From the NCBI GenBank assembly GCA_021846485.1, contig JAJZWW010000179.1, forward strand, positions 1 to 6,735: 6,735 nt of DNA, written 5' to 3'. How positions within the stretch are numbered: the first letter of the stretch is position 1; each line of letters opens with the position of its first letter. The position numbers and the translations under genes are program-made. Below the pieces are notes generated by a model, which saw only the letters and a list, made by a program, of their open reading frames with translations, ran no database searches and had not been told where the DNA came from. Positions 6,716-6,735 of the stretch are shown piece after piece. Origin of the DNA: Actinomycetes bacterium. GTDB taxonomy: Bacteria; Actinomycetota; Acidimicrobiia; Acidimicrobiales; Palsa-688.

Positions 6716-6724
6716 CTCCTCCTT
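6716..6724 (-). promoter_or_regulatory. Ribosome binding site of the amidohydrolase gene
   Basis: The minus strand reads AAGGAGGAG, 9 bases before the ATG at 6706. It is the strongest Shine-Dalgarno sequence in the window. That the start signal of this broken gene is intact suggests recent damage or a sequence error rather than old decay. Confidence 0.7.
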
Positions 6725-6735
6725 CCGGCCGGCGC

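Noticed and set aside
1..6735. CRISPR arrays, tRNA or rRNA genes, insertion sequences, phage genes or a new defence system.
   Set aside because: I found no repeat-spacer pattern, no cloverleaf or rRNA sequence, no transposase or integrase, and no defence-type domains. The genes are ordinary enzyme families.

Overview
The window is very GC-rich and densely coded. It uses GTG starts heavily, has 4-base stop/start overlaps, and carries long spurious open frames on the opposite strand. This composition, the actinobacterial look of TldD/TldE, and a small Cys-containing protein of a type common in Actinomycetota all suggest a high-GC actinomycete. The lineage is inferred; there is no rRNA or other marker gene here.

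Layout, with almost everything on the minus strand. At the right end (6706-5692) is a metal-dependent amidohydrolase gene, related to imidazolonepropionase/prolidase-like enzymes. It is broken by an internal deletion that shifts the frame. Downstream come tldD (5624-4179) and tldE/pmbA (4182-2812), overlapping by GTGA; they encode the two halves of the TldD/TldE metalloprotease. A plus-strand gene remnant or short gene (about 2476-2745) runs convergently into tldE, with a GC-rich hairpin in the 66-base gap. To its left is a second minus-strand run: a CpdA-type metallophosphoesterase (2450-1641), an ATP-dependent DNA ligase of the LigD ligase-domain type (1644-604, again GTGA-overlapped), and a VOC/glyoxalase-fold protein (578-87). 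Positions 1-75, just past the VOC stop, form a strong, complex inverted repeat.

How the genes fit together. tldD and tldE are almost certainly co-translated and form one protease. The prolidase-like amidohydrolase upstream would suit peptide breakdown, but as read here it cannot make a complete enzyme. The phosphoesterase and ligase overlap and are probably translationally coupled, with the VOC gene 25 bases behind, yet their predicted activities give no obvious single pathway. No Ku or LigD polymerase gene is present, so a role in end joining is only a family inference.

I see no clear novel multi-gene defence, mobile or biosynthetic system. The items most worth a second look are the deleted amidohydrolase, the signal-less plus-strand fragment wedged against the phosphoesterase start, and the structured element at the left edge. 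No stretch longer than 300 bases lacks a gene.
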